Numbered from the stretch's first letter, positions 1-7,209 are shown. The stretch: DNA of 18,777 bases from Myxococcota bacterium (GCA_025453505.1 JALOQG010000061.1:1-18777); one strand, 5' to 3'. The notes: generated by a model from the letters alone, not told the origin. Numbers and translations are program-made.

Positions 1-84
1 GCTCCTTGCGCCGTAGCTCCCGCTACGGCTCAGTCGCGCGCCTTGTTGGCGTCGCGCCGCGACGCCCGGAACTCCGCCTCTCAT
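1..84 (-). other. Possible start of the gene after glcE (cut by window edge)
   Basis: On the minus strand the glcE stop codon is embedded in TAGGAGG, a near-perfect Shine-Dalgarno sequence. An ATG at 84 follows 10 nt after AGGAGG. The frame stays open for 28 codons to the window edge. In known glycolate oxidase loci glcF follows glcE, so the position suits glcF. However, the 28 residues (Arg/Gly-rich, beginning MRGGVPGVAA) show no recognisable GlcF sequence and run through both hairpins. It may therefore be non-coding. The ribosome binding site is the only real support. Confidence 0.2.
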
Positions 85-98
85 CCTGGGTCAACCTC
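1..98. repeat. Edge region with two GC-rich hairpins, possibly a dispersed intergenic repeat
   Basis: Two perfect inverted repeats lie in this 98-bp edge. The first pairs 10-17 (GCCGTAGC) with 22-29 around the loop TCCC. The second pairs 48-55 (GGCGTCGC) with 59-66 around the loop GCC. Neither is followed by a T-run on either strand, so a classical intrinsic terminator is not well supported. Two compact hairpins this close together are typical of intergenic repeat units, but a single copy cannot prove that. They lie just downstream of glcE on the minus strand. Confidence 0.45.
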
Positions 99-1373
99 CT
101 AGATGCCTCCGACGTAGCGGCCCGGGTTCAGGACGCGCGCCGGATCGAAGCGCGCCTTCAACGCGCGCGCCACGCGCCACTCGTCGTCGGCGTCGCCGAA
201 TACGTCGCGCAGCTTCGCCCAGGTCGGACCCGCTTCGAGCACGACGTGACCGCCGGCCGCACGAGCCGCGCTTCGCAGCGCCATCCAGGCGCGATCGACG
301 CCGGCGCCGTCCACGTCCACGTCGAGCGAGAAGCGCGCGTGGAGCAGCCCCGTCGCCGGATGCACGAGCAGCGCGGCGCCCGCGGCGTGCAGATCTGCGA
401 CGACTGCCGCGAGGTGGCTCGGCAGGACGGCGATGCGAAAGCGCAGGCCGACGGGGCCGAACGTCTCACCCTGCAGCGCGCGCACGCGACCGAGCGCGTT
501 GGGGCTCGCATCGAAGGCGCCGAAGCGATCGCGCAATGCGGAGACGTCGACGGCGATCGCGGCCTCGTCTCCGGCGCACTCGGCCACCATCAGCCAGCCC
601 CTCGCGGGTGCGCGCGTCGGTTCCACGGCCGCGGCGAAGCTCGCGTCGACCAGCGTGCAAGCGCGCAGCGTCGGCAGGCGCGCGGCGTCGAGGGCGCGAG
701 GCAGCGCGTCGGGAGTCAGCACGGCACAGAGCACGTGCTCGCTCTCGGGGCGCGGCGCGAGTCGCAGCCAAGCCGCCGTGACGACGCCGAACGCGCCACA
801 GCCGCCGATGTGGAGCTTCATCAGGTCGTAGCCGGTGACGTTCTTCACGACGCGCCCGCCGCAACGTGTGCGCGTGCCGTCACCGAGCACGACCTCCATG
901 CCGATCACGCGGTCGCGCGGGCGCCCGAAGCCGGGATGGCGCGGCCCGACCGCCGCCGTCGCGAGCGTTCCGCCGAGCGTCGCGCGCGTGCCCGGCGGAT
1001 CGAAGGGCAGCTCCCAGCCGGCCTCGTGCACGGCATCGCGCAGCGCGCGCAGCGGCGTACCCGCACGCACGTGGGCGACGCCCTCCTCGGCGTCGAGTTC
1101 GAGGATTCCCTGGATCGCCGTCGTGGAGAGCAACACTCCTGCGTCGCGCAACGGGTTGCCGAACGCCTGGCGCGTTCCGCCGCCGCGGATCGCGCAACCG
1201 ATGCCACGCGCGGCGAGCACGGCGACGGTGCGCGCCAATGCGTCCTCGTCGGGCGGCGTCACGGCCACGCCGAGCTTCGTGCCGTCGATCTCGAACGCCG
1301 CAGTGGCGTCGACCGCCTCCGGGCCGGCCGCGTCGCGCAGCGCGGCGAGATCGTCGGGGCGCGGGACGCTCAT
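99..1373 (-). CDS. glcE: Glycolate oxidase subunit GlcE, FAD-binding
   Basis: 424-residue FAD-binding subunit of glycolate oxidase, which with GlcD and the iron-sulfur subunit GlcF oxidises glycolate to glyoxylate and passes electrons to the membrane quinone pool. An FAD-binding PCMH domain fills about residues 35-205. It has the flavin loop IRGGGTRQ (62-69), the PPGTRATLGG stretch (126-135) and the GlcE signature VKNVTGYDLMKL (176-187). The C-terminus ends in NPGRYVGG, as usual for the FAD-linked oxidase C-terminal region. The start is the ATG at 1373, which overlaps the glcD stop by 4 bp (ATGA), so translation is probably coupled. The frame is open well upstream inside glcD, but that extension is an Arg-rich shadow. 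The assignment as GlcE rests on the gene pair; the FAD/FMN oxidase superfamily is certain. Confidence 0.9.
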   Translation of the reverse strand: MSVPRPDDLAALRDAAGPEAVDATAAFEIDGTKLGVAVTPPDEDALARTVAVLAARGIGCAIRGGGTRQAFGNPLRDAGVLLSTTAIQGILELDAEEGVAHVRAGTPLRALRDAVHEAGWELPFDPPGTRATLGGTLATAAVGPRHPGFGRPRDRVIGMEVVLGDGTRTRCGGRVVKNVTGYDLMKLHIGGCGAFGVVTAAWLRLAPRPESEHVLCAVLTPDALPRALDAARLPTLRACTLVDASFAAAVEPTRAPARGWLMVAECAGDEAAIAVDVSALRDRFGAFDASPNALGRVRALQGETFGPVGLRFRIAVLPSHLAAVVADLHAAGAALLVHPATGLLHARFSLDVDVDGAGVDRAWMALRSAARAAGGHVVLEAGPTWAKLRDVFGDADDEWRVARALKARFDPARVLNPGRYVGGI

Positions 1374-2803
1374 GTCAGCGCGCGGTCGTAGCCACGCGCA
1401 CGCGGATTCGCCTCGATGCAGAAGCGGGTCGTCGGAAACACCTTGCCCGGATTGCAGACGCCGTCGGGATCGAAGGCGCCGCGCAAGCGGCACATCGCCT
1501 CGAGATCCGCGTCGGAATGGACGAGCCGCATGTACTCGCGCTTCTCGACGCCGATGCCGTGCTCGCCGCTGATCACCCCGCCCGCCGCGACGCACACCTC
1601 GAGGATCTCGCGGCCGGCCTCGATCACGGCGGCGAGCTCCACCGGGTCGCGACGGTCGAACGAGATGTTCGGATGCAGGTTGCCGTCGCCCGCGTGGAAC
1701 ACGTTCGAGAGTCGTAGACCGCGGCGGTCCGCGATCGCGCACACCTGTTCGAGCACCTCGGGCAGCTTCGTGCGCGGCACGACGGCGTCGTGCACGTAGA
1801 GATCCGGCGCGAGACGGCCCATTGCGCCGAAAGCGCCCTTGCGCGCGCGCCAGAAGCGATCGCGCTCGGCGGCGTCGCGCGCGCGATCGACGCGGTTCGC
1901 CTGCTCCTGCATCGCAGCCTCGCGCACGCGCTCGATCTGGCGGAGGACGGCCGGCCCTGGCCCGTCGAGTTCGACGAGCAGCACGGCGCCGGCGTCGCGC
2001 GGCAGCCCGGCCGCGTACACGCTCGCCTCGACGGCCTCGATTGTGCGGCGATCGACGATCTCCATCGCGGCCGGCACGAGCCCACTGCGAATGATGCGTC
2101 CGACCGCACGACACGCCGACACGACGTCGGGGAAGATCGCGAGCAGCGTCTCGACGGATTCCGGGATCGGTACGAGGCGCACGGTGATCTCGGTGACGAT
2201 GCCGAGCGTCCCTTCACTGCCCACGACGGCGCCGACGAGATCGGGGCCCGCGTTCCACCCGGTCGGCGACCCGATCCGCACGATCTCGCCGTCGGGCATC
2301 ACCATCTGGAGGGCGAGCACGTGATGGGTCGTGGTGCCGTATTTCAGCGTATGGGGACCGCCCGAGTTCTCTCCGACATTGCCGCCGATCGTGCAGGCGT
2401 TCTGGCTCGAGGGATCCGGCGCATAGAAGAGTCCGTGCGGCGCGACGACCTTCGAGAGCGCTGCGTTGAGCAGGCCCGGCTGCACGACGGCGATGCGATC
2501 CTCGAGGTGCACCGCGAGCACGCGATCGAGTCGCGAGCACTCGATCACGACGCCGCCCTCCATCGCGATCGCGCCGCCCGAGAGGCCGGTGCCCGCACCG
2601 CGCGGGACGAACGGAACGCCGAAGCGACGGCAGGCGCGCACGACGCGCGCGACTTCGTCCGTGTCGCGCGGCAACACGACGGCCGACGGCGTCTCGCCGT
2701 GGAGCGTGAGTCCGTCGCACTCGTAGGGAATCAGCTCGTCGCGTTCCGCCAGGCAATGGGCGGCGCCGACGATCGCGCGCAGGCTGTCGATCAGGGTTTC
2801 CAC
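1370..2803 (-). CDS. glcD: Glycolate oxidase subunit GlcD, FAD-linked
   Basis: 477-residue flavoprotein subunit of glycolate oxidase, close to the usual GlcD length. An N-terminal PCMH FAD-binding domain (about 36-213) carries PRGAGTGLSGGA (68-79) and GGNVGENSGGPHTLKYG (140-156), both diagnostic of the GlcD/D-lactate dehydrogenase group. The FAD-oxidase C-terminal domain (about 250-455) has HAGDGNLHPN (370-379) and SGEHGIGVEK (412-421), with His residues expected near the flavin and the substrate carboxylate. The start codon is GTG at 2803; no strong ribosome binding site precedes it, so the start is slightly uncertain. The gene lies 59 bp after the TPR-zincin gene on the same strand and overlaps glcE by 4 bp, suggesting one transcript. 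A D-lactate or 2-hydroxyglutarate dehydrogenase is the alternative; the adjacent GlcE argues for glycolate. Confidence 0.92.
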   Translation of the reverse strand: METLIDSLRAIVGAAHCLAERDELIPYECDGLTLHGETPSAVVLPRDTDEVARVVRACRRFGVPFVPRGAGTGLSGGAIAMEGGVVIECSRLDRVLAVHLEDRIAVVQPGLLNAALSKVVAPHGLFYAPDPSSQNACTIGGNVGENSGGPHTLKYGTTTHHVLALQMVMPDGEIVRIGSPTGWNAGPDLVGAVVGSEGTLGIVTEITVRLVPIPESVETLLAIFPDVVSACRAVGRIIRSGLVPAAMEIVDRRTIEAVEASVYAAGLPRDAGAVLLVELDGPGPAVLRQIERVREAAMQEQANRVDRARDAAERDRFWRARKGAFGAMGRLAPDLYVHDAVVPRTKLPEVLEQVCAIADRRGLRLSNVFHAGDGNLHPNISFDRRDPVELAAVIEAGREILEVCVAAGGVISGEHGIGVEKREYMRLVHSDADLEAMCRLRGAFDPDGVCNPGKVFPTTRFCIEANPRARGYDRALT

Positions 2804-2862
2804 GACCGGGGGAGAGTCGCGCTCATCCGAGGCGACCGCACGCGCGACGCGGTCTCGCGGCG

Positions 2863-3903
2863 CTAGCCGATGCCGAGCCGCTCCAGGTCTTCTTCGTCGA
2901 GACCGAGATAGTGGCCGATCTCGTGGGTGACCGTGCGACGGATCTCTTCGACGAGCTCCTGCTCGTCACGACAGGCCTTCTCGAGGTTGCGCTTGAACAG
3001 GATGATGCGGTCGAGATCGCGCGGCTGCTCGGTGGTGGCGGCTTCCGTGCGCGGCACGCCGATGAAGATGCCGAGCACCTGCGGCGAGATGTCTTCCTCG
3101 TCGACCAGGTCCTCGGAGGGAAAGTCCTCGATCAGCACCGAAACCCGATCCGCTTCCTCGCGGATCGAGCGCGGCAGGCCGTCGAGGGCCTCGCGCACGG
3201 CGCTCTCGAAGGCCTCGTCACTGATGCGGACGGGCATCGGGTAGTGGTCGGCGTCGATGCTCGACGCGCGCGCGAAGGCGCGCTCGGCCCCTTCGAGATC
3301 TCCGAGCCGCTCGAGCACGAGTCCGAGGTAGTAGAGCGAATGCGGCGCGTCGGGCTCGAGCGCTGCGGCGCGCTCGAGCTGGCGCCGCGAATCTTCGAAG
3401 TTGCCCATCTCGAAGAGGATCTGGCCTTCGAACGCGCGGAAGACGCCCTGCTCCCCGGCGGTCTTGATGGCGCGGCGCACCAGGAAGAGAGCCCCGTCGA
3501 GCTGGTCCTGATAGAAGAGCGCCTTCGACTTGAGGTAGTAGACCTCGGCCTCGGTATTGCGGTCGAGGCGCGGCAGTCCGCCCGCGGCGGAGAGCATGCG
3601 ATCGCACTGGGCGATCGCCTCGTCGTGCGCGCCGAACTCCTCGACGAGGATCTCGGCGCGGTTGAGATGCGCGGACACGAACTTGGGATCGGCCTTCGCG
3701 GCCTGTTCGAACTCGGCGAGGGCCTCGTCGACCTTCCCCTCGTCCCACAGGATCTCGCCGCGACTGTTGTGGGCCTCGGCGCCGTCGGGGTGCGCCTTCA
3801 GTGCCTCGTCGAGCCAGGCGAGCGCCTCGTCGGTGCGGCCACCGTGCGAAGCCTCCATCGCCTGGTCGAGGCAATCCCAATACCGATCCTTGTTTCTGCT
3901 CAT
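2863..3903 (-). CDS. TPR-repeat protein with C-terminal zincin-like metallopeptidase domain
   Basis: 346-residue protein with two parts. Residues about 8-220 are tandem tetratricopeptide repeats, with helical units carrying the Gly/Ala and Pro pattern (for example ALKAHPDGAEAHNSRGE at 34-50 and ALEPDAPHSLYYLGL at 181-195), predicting a protein-interaction scaffold. Residues about 225-346 resemble the Zincin_1 (PF06262) metallopeptidase family. This part is acidic, with LDRIILFKRNLE (297-308) and the zinc motif HEIGH at 327-331, followed by YLGLDEEDLERLG near the C-terminus. Two His ligands and the catalytic Glu328 are therefore present. No signal peptide is visible, so a cytoplasmic location is inferred. 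The ATG at 3903 is preceded by GAAGGAA at good spacing, which decides the start over a longer open frame. PF06262 proteins are usually short single-domain proteins, so the fusion is notable. The substrate is unknown. Confidence 0.85.
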   Translation of the reverse strand: MSRNKDRYWDCLDQAMEASHGGRTDEALAWLDEALKAHPDGAEAHNSRGEILWDEGKVDEALAEFEQAAKADPKFVSAHLNRAEILVEEFGAHDEAIAQCDRMLSAAGGLPRLDRNTEAEVYYLKSKALFYQDQLDGALFLVRRAIKTAGEQGVFRAFEGQILFEMGNFEDSRRQLERAAALEPDAPHSLYYLGLVLERLGDLEGAERAFARASSIDADHYPMPVRISDEAFESAVREALDGLPRSIREEADRVSVLIEDFPSEDLVDEEDISPQVLGIFIGVPRTEAATTEQPRDLDRIILFKRNLEKACRDEQELVEEIRRTVTHEIGHYLGLDEEDLERLGIG

Positions 3904-4211
3904 CGTTCCTTCGCCGGAAGGCGGCCGGGGGGGCGTACCGGCCAGGAAAGCGCGCGCAGCATAGCAGAATGGAGCTTCGGAACGCGGCGATCCGTCTCGT
4001 CGGAAGACTGCTGCAAATGCTTGACACCACAGCATAATTTTCAACTTGCAGAACATTGGCTCACGGTGCGAACAGCCTGATTTGACTGTGGTTTTGCCGC
4101 TGGGTGACCGGGATCCCCGCGGGATTGGTCCACCCGGCCGCACTTCTCGAGACGCCCGAGAAGCCGCAACGCACTACCGTCGCGCTCCGCAGCGGGAGGG
4201 ACAGACCGGGC
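3904..4211. promoter_or_regulatory. Divergent intergenic region with AT-rich dyad
   Basis: This 308-bp gap separates the divergent TPR-zincin and DJ-1/PfpI-like genes and holds no credible gene. Its centre (about 4011-4090) is clearly more AT-rich than its surroundings. It contains a nested inverted repeat: CTGCAA (4011-4016) with TTGCAG (4046-4051), and ATGC (4017-4020) with GCAT (4032-4035). A CATAAT hexamer at 4033-4038 fits a plus-strand -10 element (5 of 6), but no matching -35 sits at 16-18 bp. A perfect TTGACA at 4021-4026 has no -10 at the proper distance. A promoter for one or both genes probably lies here; its exact position is not resolved. Confidence 0.35.
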
Positions 4212-4808
4212 ATGGCACGTACGATTGGAATCCTCGTCTTCGACGATGCGGAGGAGCTCGATTTCGTCGGACCCTGGGAGGTGCTCGCCTCGACGACGCA
4301 GCACTTGTTCCCGGACGATCGCGTCGTGCTGATCGCCGAGGAGCAGCGCCCGATCCGCTGCGCGAAGGGCCTGCGCGTCCTGCCGGACTTCGACTTCGTC
4401 GGCGCGCCGACGCTCGACGTCGTGCTGGTGCCGGGCGGTCAGGGCACGCGCCGCGAAGTCTCGAACGGGAACCTGATCGAGTGGCTGCGCCGCGCCGGCG
4501 CGAGCTGCGAATGGGTCACGAGCGTCTGTACCGGCGCGCTGCTCCTGCACGAGGCCGGCTTCGCGAAGGGACGTCGCGTGACGACGCACTGGAGCTTCGT
4601 GCAGACGCTGCGCGAGCGCGGCGACGTCACGGTTCTCGAACGCGTCCGCTGGGTGCGAGACGGGAATCTCGTGACGGCGGCCGGCGTCTCCGCCGGCATC
4701 GACATGGCACTCTGGCTGGTCGGGCAGATCTACGGCGTGGACGTGGCGCGCAAGGTGCAGCGGGGAATCGAGTACGATCCCGCGCCGCCCTACGCCGCCG
4801 AGATCTGA
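4212..4808 (+). CDS. DJ-1/PfpI family protein, isonitrile hydratase-like
   Basis: 198-residue single-domain member of the DJ-1/PfpI (class I glutamine amidotransferase-like) superfamily. It most resembles isonitrile hydratase, which adds water to an isocyanide to give an N-substituted formamide. Visible markers are Asp17 in EELDFVGPWEV, the nucleophile elbow SVCTGALLL with Cys106-Thr107, the KGRRVTTHW segment that follows, VRDGNLVTAAGVSAGID, and a C-terminal IEYDPAPP. In the characterised Pseudomonas enzyme the corresponding Asp, Cys and Thr are catalytic. The ATG at 4212 has GGGAGGG about 11 nt upstream; a longer in-frame ATG at 4104 would add 36 residues unlike the family. The same fold is the sensor half of GlxA-type AraC regulators, but no DNA-binding domain is present. 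The 3' end overlaps the convergent VanZ-like gene by 19 bp. Confidence 0.85.
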   Translation: MARTIGILVFDDAEELDFVGPWEVLASTTQHLFPDDRVVLIAEEQRPIRCAKGLRVLPDFDFVGAPTLDVVLVPGGQGTRREVSNGNLIEWLRRAGASCEWVTSVCTGALLLHEAGFAKGRRVTTHWSFVQTLRERGDVTVLERVRWVRDGNLVTAAGVSAGIDMALWLVGQIYGVDVARKVQRGIEYDPAPPYAAEI

Positions 4809-5281
4809 TCGAAGAGCGTCGCGACCGACGCAGCGACGAGCGCGGCCGCTCCGGCGACGAGCAGGCGGTGTCGCACTTTCGCATCGACCGGGACCGCCGC
4901 GACGACCCACAGCGCAGCGGCCGCGCCGATCGCGTCGGTCACCCAATCGGCGATCGACGCAGTGCGGCCCGGAACGTGCGACTGGTGCCACTCGTCGGTG
5001 GCGCCATAGAGAACGGCGATCGCGAAGCCGGCCCACTGCGCTCGCGGGCCCGTACCCAGCGCGCGGGCCGCGAGCAGCGCCAGCACGCCGAAGATCACCG
5101 CATGACCCGCGTTGTGGACGAGCGACGAGAGCCAACCTTCCGGGAGCAGCCGCGGGGTCCCGCTCGAGAGCGCAAAGATCCCCGCCATCCAGATCAGCGT
5201 CGCGGCGATCGCGGCGGATTGCGGCAGCGCAGAGAGTCCGCGCGCGACGGCCGTGACGAGCCGTACGGCGCCGGCTTTCAC
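4790..5281 (-). CDS. VanZ-like integral membrane protein
   Basis: 163-residue membrane protein of the VanZ-like family. Hydrophobic segments lie at about 21-40, 57-76, 83-95, 113-131 and 138-157. The family signature is clear: HNAGHAVIFGVLALL (56-70) and DEWHQSHVPGRTASIADW (96-113), containing the conserved D-E-x-H-Q, GR and D residues. VanZ itself raises teicoplanin resistance by an unknown route; most homologues have no assigned function, and no glycopeptide-resistance genes are nearby. The start is GTG at 5281, overlapping the TGA of the upstream cytochrome gene by 4 bp (GTGA), which points to coupled translation. It is the last gene of the coiled-coil/cytochrome c/VanZ run and its end overlaps the convergent DJ-1/PfpI-like gene. 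Confidence 0.85.
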   Translation of the reverse strand: MKAGAVRLVTAVARGLSALPQSAAIAATLIWMAGIFALSSGTPRLLPEGWLSSLVHNAGHAVIFGVLALLAARALGTGPRAQWAGFAIAVLYGATDEWHQSHVPGRTASIADWVTDAIGAAAALWVVAAVPVDAKVRHRLLVAGAAALVAASVATLFDQISAA

Positions 5282-5712
5282 TTTCGCTGGATCGTCTTCA
5301 GATACTCGACGAGCGAGAGAATCCGGCCGCGCGCGACCTCATCGGGCTCGGTTCCCTTCGCGATCGACGCCCCGAGGCGCCGGCCCCAGATCGGCATCTC
5401 GCGAGAGCCGTGCGCCGGGAGGTCGAAACGCCCGTCGATGAAACGAGCGATCTCCGAGTCGGGAAAGTCGCCACCGCGACGCGCGGCGATGCGCGTGAGA
5501 TCGGCGGGCGGAACGTTGAGCGCGGAGGCGGCGGGACCGTTGCCCTCGCCCGACACTCCGTGACACGACGCGCAGTACTGGCCGAACAGATCCGCGCCGG
5601 CGGGCGCGAGGACCGAGTCACCTTCTTCGGAGGCGTACGACGGAAGGGCGATCACGGCCAACAGAATCGAACCCGCGAGCGCAGACGAAACCCACGACGA
5701 CATCACGCGCAT
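5278..5712 (-). CDS. Exported monohaem c-type cytochrome
   Basis: 144-residue periplasmic cytochrome c. An N-terminal signal peptide (residues about 1-28, hydrophobic core SALAGSILLAVIALPSYA) precedes one haem-binding motif CASCH at 47-51. A likely axial Met106 lies in SREMPIWG, the usual spacing for a class I cytochrome of about 90 residues. It would carry single electrons in the periplasm; its partner is not identifiable here. The ATG at 5712 directly follows AAGGGGAG; a second in-frame ATG at 5703 gives nearly the same signal peptide, so the start may be 3 codons later. The gene lies 23 bp after the coiled-coil gene and overlaps the VanZ-like gene by 4 bp, so all three probably share a transcript. 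Confidence 0.9.
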   Translation of the reverse strand: MRVMSSWVSSALAGSILLAVIALPSYASEEGDSVLAPAGADLFGQYCASCHGVSGEGNGPAASALNVPPADLTRIAARRGGDFPDSEIARFIDGRFDLPAHGSREMPIWGRRLGASIAKGTEPDEVARGRILSLVEYLKTIQRK

Positions 5713-5735
5713 GTCTCCCCTTCCCTGCCGAGCGA

Positions 5736-6119
5736 TCAGCCGACGGTCGACGCGTTCGAGACGACGGGCTTCTTGCGCGCGGGCCGGCGCTTCGCTGCGG
5801 GCGGCGCGAGCGCCTTCTCGATCCGCTTGAGAAGCGCGACCAGGTCCTTCTGATAGGAAGCGCCGAGCTTGCGCCACGCCGCCTCGCCTCCGACCTCGAG
5901 ACGCCCGAGCTGATGGCTGGCCTCGCGAAGCAGCCGTGCCGCACGCTTTCGCGCCTCGAGCTGCGCCTTCGCGAGATCGCGCTCGAGCCGGTCGAGCCGC
6001 TTGCGGAGGTCGCCAGCGTACTCGCGCAGCGTCGGAGGAAGCTGACCCTCGAGCCGCGCAAACGTGCTCGTGTTCCGGCGTCGCTTGCTCGCACTCTTGC
6101 GTGCGGTTCGGGCTGCCAT
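5736..6119 (-). CDS. Small basic coiled-coil protein of unknown function
   Basis: 127-residue protein that I do not recognise. Both ends are very basic and probably disordered (ARTARKSASKRRRN at 3-16; AKRRPARKKP at 109-118). The middle (about 22-105) is a long heptad-like amphipathic helix rich in Leu, Arg, Lys and Glu (for example LRKRLDRLERDLAKAQLEARK). There is no signal peptide or membrane segment. The composition suits a nucleic-acid-binding or phasin/granule-associated protein, but neither is proven. The start is well defined: the ATG at 6119 has AAGGAG 6 nt upstream. It is the first gene of the minus-strand run with cytochrome c and VanZ-like, so it may be a structural partner or simply share the promoter. 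Confidence 0.7.
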   Translation of the reverse strand: MAARTARKSASKRRRNTSTFARLEGQLPPTLREYAGDLRKRLDRLERDLAKAQLEARKRAARLLREASHQLGRLEVGGEAAWRKLGASYQKDLVALLKRIEKALAPPAAKRRPARKKPVVSNASTVG

Positions 6120-6184
6120 GGCGATCTCCTTCACTTTTGGACGGCGAGAACAAACTAGGTCCCGGTGCATGGGCGCGTCCAGCC

Positions 6185-6214
6185 TTGACATCGGGACGCG
6201 CGCGGGACTACACG
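6185..6214 (+). promoter_or_regulatory. Candidate promoter of the DUF3015 gene
   Basis: A perfect -35 hexamer TTGACA (6185-6190) is followed after 18 nt by a weak -10, TACACG (6209-6214). Transcription would start near 6221, leaving a leader of about 45 nt before the ATG at 6267. The -35 is convincing; the -10 matches only three of six consensus bases. Confidence 0.4.
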
Positions 6215-6266
6215 AGAAGCGTCGTCTCGATTCGGTCCATTCCAATTTCTCCAAAGGGAGCCTCGA

Positions 6267-6764
6267 ATGAAGATCTCGATCCATCGCTCGATGCTGATGG
6301 CCTTGGCGCTCACGATTCCTGCCGCGGGGGCCTTCGCGGATCCCGACATCGGTTGCGGTCTGGGCACACAGATCTGGACCGGCTCCAAGGGCGTGGGGCC
6401 CAAGGTCCTGGGCGCTACCACGAACGGAACGCTGGGCAATCAGACCTTCGGCATCAGCTCGGGAACCCTCGGCTGCCGCCAGGGCGGCACGGTCACGGCC
6501 GACGCGAAGGTCCAGCTCTTCACGAGCGGGAACCTCGAGCGTCTGGCGCGCGACATGGCTCACGGTGACGGGGAGACGCTCGACGCGTTCGCCGCGCTGC
6601 TCGGCATCCGCGACGAGGACCGCTCGGCGTTCTTCGCCTTCACGCGGTCGCACTTCGCCGATCTCTACGAGGGCGACGCGGTCACCGCCGGCGCCATGCT
6701 CGACTCGCTCGAGCGTCTCATGGCCGTCGACGCTCGGTTCGCCGCGTATTTGACGCGCGGCTGA
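6267..6764 (+). CDS. Exported DUF3015 family protein
   Basis: 165-residue exported protein of the DUF3015 family, whose function is unknown. Residues 1-24 form a signal peptide (Lys/Arg n-region, LMALALTIPAAGAFA, cleavage before DPDIG). The family signature follows: DIGCGLGTQIW (27-37), LGATTNGTLGNQTFGISSGTLGC (48-70). Cys30 and Cys70 could form a disulfide after export. The rest (about 75-165) is mostly helical. The ATG at 6267 has GGGAG about 7 nt upstream. The gene stands alone between a candidate promoter and a strong hairpin, so it is probably monocistronic. Its location in the periplasm or outer membrane is inferred. Confidence 0.85.
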   Translation: MKISIHRSMLMALALTIPAAGAFADPDIGCGLGTQIWTGSKGVGPKVLGATTNGTLGNQTFGISSGTLGCRQGGTVTADAKVQLFTSGNLERLARDMAHGDGETLDAFAALLGIRDEDRSAFFAFTRSHFADLYEGDAVTAGAMLDSLERLMAVDARFAAYLTRG

Positions 6765-6787
6765 TCGCGCCACAGCGCCTCGCCTCC

Positions 6788-6816
6788 GTGGGCGCCGTCT
6801 CCGGGACGGCGCCCAC
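6788..6816 (+). terminator. Hairpin terminator after the DUF3015 gene
   Basis: A perfect 12-bp stem, 6788-6799 (GTGGGCGCCGTC) with 6805-6816, closes a 5-nt loop TCCGG. It begins 24 bp after the stop codon. The following TCGTGTATGG is only weakly T-rich, so termination may be imperfect or Rho-assisted. Confidence 0.65.
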
Positions 6817-7209
6817 TCGTGTATGGCCCTGAAGGGATCCCCCCCCACTAAAAGATCGTCGTCATGCGCGGGATCTCGCTCACCTCAAGGGGCGTCACGG
6901 TGGCGCCGATGCGAAATCGACGGAGGATTCCGGGCAGGGCCCGGACGAATTCGTCATAGTGAACCCGCGTGTCTGGCGTTTCCCCAAACGCAAGAACCGC
7001 TGCAAGCGACCGCGACTCGTTCCGAAGTGACGCCGAGGCGTTGCCACGAGTGGGGAGTGGTTGGTAGCTTCGCGAGAATTGTTCTCGGCATGCCGTGAAG
7101 GCGTTCGGGTTCGGGGGATCCCGGCGCCACGAGTTCCCAGTTCGGGAAGGCCCGCTTCGGGAAGACGTTCCCAAATCGGGGAAGAAGTGAACGCAAAGGA
7201 GTACCTCAC
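6817..7209. other. Gene-poor intergenic stretch with small dyads
   Basis: No convincing gene lies in these 393 bp. It contains a hairpin at 6976-6991 (GCGTTT-CCCC-AAACGC) and a short dyad CGAGAA-TTG-TTCTCG near 7071-7086. Nearer the next gene is the pair of TTCCC/GGGAA dyads listed separately. A minus-strand frame (6848-7174) is open, but it lacks a ribosome binding site and its third codon positions are less GC-rich than in the neighbouring genes. No clear -35/-10 pair for the 7210 gene was found. Confidence 0.5.
7133..7184. repeat. Two tandem TTCCC-N-GGGAA dyads upstream of the 7210 gene
   Basis: TTCCC (7134-7138) pairs with GGGAA (7144-7148), and TTCCC (7168-7172) pairs with GGGAA (7179-7183). 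The two dyads are 34 bp apart. The right arms belong to a TTCGGGAAG direct repeat at 7141 and 7156 plus a variant (TCGGGGAAG) at 7176. They end 25 bp before the start codon, a position compatible with an operator or an mRNA leader structure. Confidence 0.45.

Noticed and set aside
6..1391. 461-residue plus-strand open frame opposite glcE
   Set aside because: Arg/Ala/Glu-rich shadow on the antisense of glcE and glcD; no domain, no ribosome binding site, while the minus strand has unmistakable GlcE motifs.
4021..4049. TTGACA at 4021 as a sigma-70 promoter
   Set aside because: No acceptable -10 hexamer occurs 16-18 bp downstream (ACTTGC at 17 bp).
4104..4211. 36-residue N-terminal extension of the DJ-1/PfpI-like protein
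   Set aside because: The residues do not resemble the family, and the inner ATG at 4212 gives a normal first beta strand (TIGILVFDD) at the N-terminus.
4790..5281. Glycopeptide resistance determinant
   Set aside because: VanZ-like proteins are widespread without van operons; no vanHAX-type genes or regulators are present here.
6848..7174. 108-residue minus-strand frame in the intergenic stretch
   Set aside because: The C-terminal 40 residues look somewhat protein-like, but there is no ribosome binding site, third-position GC is lower than in neighbours, and no family is recognised. A decayed gene fragment cannot be excluded.
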